A stretch of 64,000 nt of DNA, taken from positions 1-64,000 of the forward strand of contig CAKVIG010000003.1 in assembly GCA_934754515.1 (NCBI GenBank), given 5' to 3'. The notes under the pieces are model-generated. The model was not told where the DNA came from. It ran no database searches and was given only the letters and a program-made list of their open reading frames with translations. This stretch comes from an uncultured Candidatus Melainabacteria bacterium. Lineage in GTDB: Bacteria; Cyanobacteriota; Vampirovibrionia; Gastranaerophilales; Gastranaerophilaceae. Below, piece by piece: positions 60,964 to 64,000 of the stretch; the stretch's first letter is position 1, and every line of letters starts with the position of its first letter. Both the position numbers and the translations under genes were made by a program.

Positions 60964-61944
60964 ATGAAGCGATATAAACGTAAAAAAGAATCATTTTTTT
61001 CTAAGATAATAAATTGTGTTTTAACACTTCTTATAGCATGCGCTATCGGTTCCCAAGTCTGTACTGCGGCAAATAATAACTTAAGAGTTGCACAAGTTAG
61101 TGACGCGCATTTTTCTTCTTTTGAAGAAAATACGTCTTACAAATTTTTGAAAAAATCTCCTGAACTTTTGGACGACGTAATTTTTCAAATAAACACTTCC
61201 GGTCCTTATGATTTTGTAATGTTTACAGGCGATTTGGTTAATAAACCAAAGGTAAGTGAATTAGAAAAATTCATTTCGCATGCAAATAATTTGATTTATC
61301 CTTGGTATGCAATTGATGGTAATCACGATATCAGTATAGATGGCCCGCTTACGAAAAGAAAATTTTTAGAAACATTGGCAGCTAACAATGATAACATGCA
61401 GCAAGAAAACATTTATTATGCATTTACTCCGAAAAAAGGTTTCAGAGTAATTTGTTTGGATTCTATTATTGATTATAAATTAACTTCAAACGGTGAAATT
61501 TCAAACGAAGAATTTATTTGGCTTACTCAAGAATTGGAAAAACATGCTAAGGACACAGTAATTGTTTGTTCGCATGTTCCTATTATTGAACCGTTTTCCA
61601 GTCCTAATCACAAAATGCAAAACGAATATGAAGTCAGAAAACTTCTAAAAACCCATAAAAATCCCTTAATTGTTTTGCAGGGACATTATCACACTACAAA
61701 AATCATACAAGACGATAATATGTTGGTTATAGCATGCCCGTCATTGGTTACTTATCCGAATGCATTCAGGGTTATTAATATAAATTCAAATAAACAACGC
61801 ACAATGGTTGATGTTTATTTGAAAGAAACAAATTTAAAAGACATACAATCACGTTCAAAACTCAGACTTATGGGTACTGAAAGATTGTATGGGGAAGAGA
61901 GCGACAGAAACGCAAGTTTTGAATTAAAAAATTATGGAGATTAA
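60964..61944 (+). CDS. Membrane-anchored or secreted metallophosphoesterase
   Basis: A 326-residue calcineurin-like phosphoesterase. A basic N-terminus and one hydrophobic segment (about 15-36, IINCVLTLLIACAIGSQVCTA) could be a signal or an anchor. Metal-binding motifs are VSDAHF (Asp47, His49), FTGDLVNKP, DGNHDIS, CSHVPII and QGHYHTT. The substrate is unknown; extracytoplasmic phosphodiester, nucleotide or UDP-sugar cleavage are all possible. It is 2 nt upstream of the MBL-fold gene, as part of a three-gene operon. Confidence 0.9.
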   Translation: MKRYKRKKESFFSKIINCVLTLLIACAIGSQVCTAANNNLRVAQVSDAHFSSFEENTSYKFLKKSPELLDDVIFQINTSGPYDFVMFTGDLVNKPKVSELEKFISHANNLIYPWYAIDGNHDISIDGPLTKRKFLETLAANNDNMQQENIYYAFTPKKGFRVICLDSIIDYKLTSNGEISNEEFIWLTQELEKHAKDTVIVCSHVPIIEPFSSPNHKMQNEYEVRKLLKTHKNPLIVLQGHYHTTKIIQDDNMLVIACPSLVTYPNAFRVININSNKQRTMVDVYLKETNLKDIQSRSKLRLMGTERLYGEESDRNASFELKNYGD

Positions 61945-61946
61945 GA

Positions 61947-62870
61947 ATGGACGAATTTAAAATAAAATTCAGAGGTGTTAGAGGCAGTTATCCGGTACCT
62001 GACAAGGATTTTTTGAAATATGGCGGAAACACATCTTGCGTGGAAGTTAGAGTCGGCGGACATTTAATTATTTTGGACGCAGGAACCGGTTTAATAAGTT
62101 TGGGTAACGAACTTATGCAAAAATACATTGAATCAGGTACTACAATCACAGACAGAACTCCTGTAAAATGTACTATTTTATTGAGCCACATCCACTTAGA
62201 CCACATCCAAGGTTTTCCATTCTTCAGACCATGCCATTTGGCATCAACAAGAATGTGTTTGATGGGCGGAGTAAATTACAACGAAACATTAGAAAGCGAA
62301 CTTGCTAAACTTTTGTTCACAAAGTCTTTTCCGCTTGATTTAGGCGACATTGCAGCTGATTTGAAAATATTTGATTTGAATGAAACAAACTATATTATTT
62401 TCAAGAAAAATGAGATGCCAAAGGTTATAAGAGTTAATGATTTAAAAGAAGGCGATTACACGGACGAGGACGTTGTTATCACTTGTTATAAATCGTATGC
62501 TCACCCTCAAAACGGTGTATTTATCTATAAAATAGCTTACAAAGGTAAAACTCTTGTTTATGCAACGGATAAAGAAAGCTATCCTGGCGGTGATAAAAAG
62601 TTGGTTAAGTTTGCAAAAGGCTGTGACTTGCTTATCCACGATGCGCAATATTCAACAGAAGATTATTTGAGCATTTATGTTCCAAAACAAGGTTACGGTC
62701 ATTCAACTTTTGAAATGGCATTAGATTGTAAAGAACAAGTCGGTGCGAAAAAGCTCGTTTACTTCCATTATGACCCCGGTTATAATGACGAAAAATTAGA
62801 TTTGTTGTCTGAAGAATACGCATCAGAAGATGCAATTATGGCCTATGAAGGATTAGAAATCGAATTATAA
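61947..62870 (+). CDS. Metallo-beta-lactamase-fold hydrolase
   Basis: A 307-residue cytoplasmic hydrolase. The HxHxDH motif is SHIHLDHIQG (His81, His83, Asp85, His86). Before it, FRGVRGSYPVP..YGGNTSC is typical of a subgroup related to phosphorylcholine or class III cyclic-nucleotide hydrolases. LIHDAQYS and GYGHSTFEMA (later metal ligands), and FHYDPGY near the end, are standard. The natural substrate is unknown. It is translationally coupled to the TPR gene downstream (ATG overlaps the stop codon). Confidence 0.9.
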   Translation: MDEFKIKFRGVRGSYPVPDKDFLKYGGNTSCVEVRVGGHLIILDAGTGLISLGNELMQKYIESGTTITDRTPVKCTILLSHIHLDHIQGFPFFRPCHLASTRMCLMGGVNYNETLESELAKLLFTKSFPLDLGDIAADLKIFDLNETNYIIFKKNEMPKVIRVNDLKEGDYTDEDVVITCYKSYAHPQNGVFIYKIAYKGKTLVYATDKESYPGGDKKLVKFAKGCDLLIHDAQYSTEDYLSIYVPKQGYGHSTFEMALDCKEQVGAKKLVYFHYDPGYNDEKLDLLSEEYASEDAIMAYEGLEIEL

Positions 62871-63421
62871 TGAAAAAGTTTTTTTCAATATTTTTGTTGT
62901 TAATTATGTTTATTTGTTCAGGTTACAGAAAACCTTACAAATATACAATTGATGCAGGCAAAGACGCGTTTTATCACAACAATGTCGGAATAAATTACCT
63001 CAAAGACAGAATTTATTATGCGGCTATTCAGGAGTTTAAAATTGCAATTCAGCTAAGCCCTAACACACAAGCAACGGCGATTTTTAAAAACAATTTAGGT
63101 GAAACTTACACTTTTATCGGCTATCCTGAAATGGCAAGAGTGTGTTTTGAAGACGCGATTAAACTGTACGGATTGAATTTCAAGTATTATCAAAACTTGG
63201 CAGAATGTTATAGAACGCTTGGAATTACAAATACAAAGATGAAAGAGTTAGCTAATTCTAAAAGTCCTTATGACAAAATTATGTTAGGACTTTTGCAAAT
63301 ACAATCAGGCGCGATAAGAAAAGGCGTAATAACATTGGATGATTTATGCACTCAAGAACCAAACTTACTCATTACACCAGCAATTAGACAGTACCTGAAA
63401 GAAGTTACTGCTAAAATGTAA
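62870..63421 (+). CDS. Secreted TPR protein
   Basis: A 183-residue protein with an N-terminal hydrophobic segment (MKKFFSIFLLLIMFICSGYR). A Cys near its end is reminiscent of a lipobox, but -3 to -1 (MFI) is not canonical. TPR-like repeats follow (NVGINYLKDRIYYAAIQEFKIAIQLSP, NNLGETYTFIGYPEMARVCFEDAIKLY, NLAECYRTLGITNTKMKE). It is coupled to the MBL-fold hydrolase. It is probably a periplasmic or membrane-attached scaffold. Confidence 0.78.
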   Translation: MKKFFSIFLLLIMFICSGYRKPYKYTIDAGKDAFYHNNVGINYLKDRIYYAAIQEFKIAIQLSPNTQATAIFKNNLGETYTFIGYPEMARVCFEDAIKLYGLNFKYYQNLAECYRTLGITNTKMKELANSKSPYDKIMLGLLQIQSGAIRKGVITLDDLCTQEPNLLITPAIRQYLKEVTAKM

Positions 63422-63440
63422 TTTTTTCTGCTTTTTTAAT

Positions 63441-63824
63441 TTATTTTTTTGCTAATACTTGCCACAAATTACTTAAATTAATTGCTTTTGCATTACCATA
63501 AATTTTTACTACATTTTGGGCAAATGCTCTTTTGAATGTTTGCATTGTATCCAAGTATTTTAAATTTTCCGCAATCTTCTTTGTGTCAGTGTCTTTAGAA
63601 ATAGTTTCTATTACATTTTTAAACTCACTGTCATTAATTGCCATATCTAAATAGGCATTCATTACCGCAATATTCTTTTTTGCTTCCTCGGTTCTATTAA
63701 CTCTATATGGACCGCAAGACATCAATCTATCCACTTGTGCATCCTTAGCAGCTTTTGATGCTTTATTTAATCCATACATAATTTCTCGTTTTCCGTGAAA
63801 TGAAACGTTATTATCAATATTCAT
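63441..63824 (-). CDS. Orphan helical protein with N-terminal FHG motif
   Basis: The start is the ATG at 63824 (MNIDNNVSFHGKREIMYGL), after TGGAGGTAAAA. The 127-residue product is mostly helical and Lys/Asn-rich (LNKASKAAKDAQVDRLMSCGPYR.., KKNIAVMNAYLDMAINDSEFKNV). I do not recognise a family. Its head shares the 'S-F-x-G' tetrad with the 53742 gene (NSFKG) and NFRG of the M41 fusion. No signal peptide is seen. Confidence 0.65.
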   Translation of the reverse strand: MNIDNNVSFHGKREIMYGLNKASKAAKDAQVDRLMSCGPYRVNRTEEAKKNIAVMNAYLDMAINDSEFKNVIETISKDTDTKKIAENLKYLDTMQTFKRAFAQNVVKIYGNAKAINLSNLWQVLAKK

Positions 63825-63907
63825 TTTTACCTCCATATACAATATTAAAACTCATAAATATTTTTTTTTGCTATTTGTACTAAAATAATAATATATGGAG
63901 GAAGATT

Positions 63908-64000
63908 ATGACAAAGGTTTTAACAATAGGTAGTGCTACAATGGACGTATTCGTTGAATGCGATGACGCTAATATCGTTTCAGTATGTTCAAAAAACAAA
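63908..64000 (+). CDS. PfkB-family carbohydrate kinase (5' end only)
   Basis: The first 31 codons are present. The start at 63908 follows TGGAGGAAGATT. MTKVLTIGSATMDVFVEC matches the N-terminus of ribokinase/PfkB family kinases, where GS..D starts the sugar-binding strand. The rest lies beyond the right edge, so the substrate cannot be assigned. Confidence 0.7.
   Translation, partial: MTKVLTIGSATMDVFVECDDANIVSVCSKNK

Overview
The window is AT-rich bacterial chromosome from a diderm, probably anaerobic organism. Inner/outer-membrane systems (TonB-ExbB-ExbD, an RND tripartite pump with a TolC-like channel), superoxide reductase plus ferritin, and many radical-SAM and housekeeping genes support this. 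The best guess at lineage is a non-photosynthetic relative of cyanobacteria (Vampirovibrionia/Melainabacteria, Gastranaerophilales type). That rests on a cyanobacteria-style short DprA-like protein, a QNRATRGKAG GyrA box, and lineage-style orphan proteins with a short N-terminal 'F-x-G' motif. It is an inference from recall; no database was searched.

Layout. 1-3 kb: a likely rRNA-operon leader leaving the left edge on the minus strand, GC-rich palindromic repeats, and a large orphan membrane/coiled-coil protein. 3-8 kb: gyrA (minus), a small orphan gene, holA-holB. 8-12 kb (minus): tonB-exbB-exbD-exbD and a membrane protein. 12-14 kb: two secreted VirB10/TrbI-like proteins and tRNA-Asp. 14-18 kb: an accessory patch with a Mu-like transposon end, a truncated transposase, bcp, and a DUF4143 ATPase. 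18.5-24.4 kb: RND efflux operon. 24.6-26.3 kb: M48 protease with two more TrbI-like secreted proteins. 26.3-32.4 kb: pcrA, DprA-like, HEAT-like and acidic proteins. 32.4-39 kb: a tightly packed minus-strand operon (histidine kinase, NUDIX, aroH, single-domain response regulator, DUF475 membrane protein, cca, mgtC, TPR). 39-41.3 kb: fliO-neuB-kdsC-like. 41.4-44.4 kb: a 987-residue Clp_N/AAA/M41 protein whose ATPase motifs are destroyed while its protease motif is intact. 44.4-53.7 kb: dfx-ferritin, YkgJ-type protein, rlmN, a Maf flagellin glycosyltransferase, dtd, queE, a 177-bp MITE-like element, dnaJ, thioredoxin-like, rmlA, rpsU. 54-64 kb: class II aldolase followed by a 108-bp tandem repeat, tRNA-Cys, dnaA, nadE, phosphoesterase, metallo-beta-lactamase-fold and TPR genes, and the start of a PfkB kinase.

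How the genes fit together. Replication genes (gyrA, holA, holB, dnaA, pcrA) are scattered through the window. fliO, neuB, the KdsC-like phosphatase and Maf together suggest a flagellum decorated with a nonulosonic acid. The envelope theme recurs: TonB energiser, RND pump, four paralogous TrbI-like periplasmic proteins and a secreted M48 protease. Several single genes seem to be expressed from leaderless mRNAs, with an extended -10 box 6-8 nt before the ATG.

The observations most worth following are the pseudo-ATPase/M41 protease and its shared N-terminal motif, the Mu-like end with helically phased sites, the 108-bp tandem repeat behind fba, the structured dispersed repeats, and the leaderless promoter architecture.
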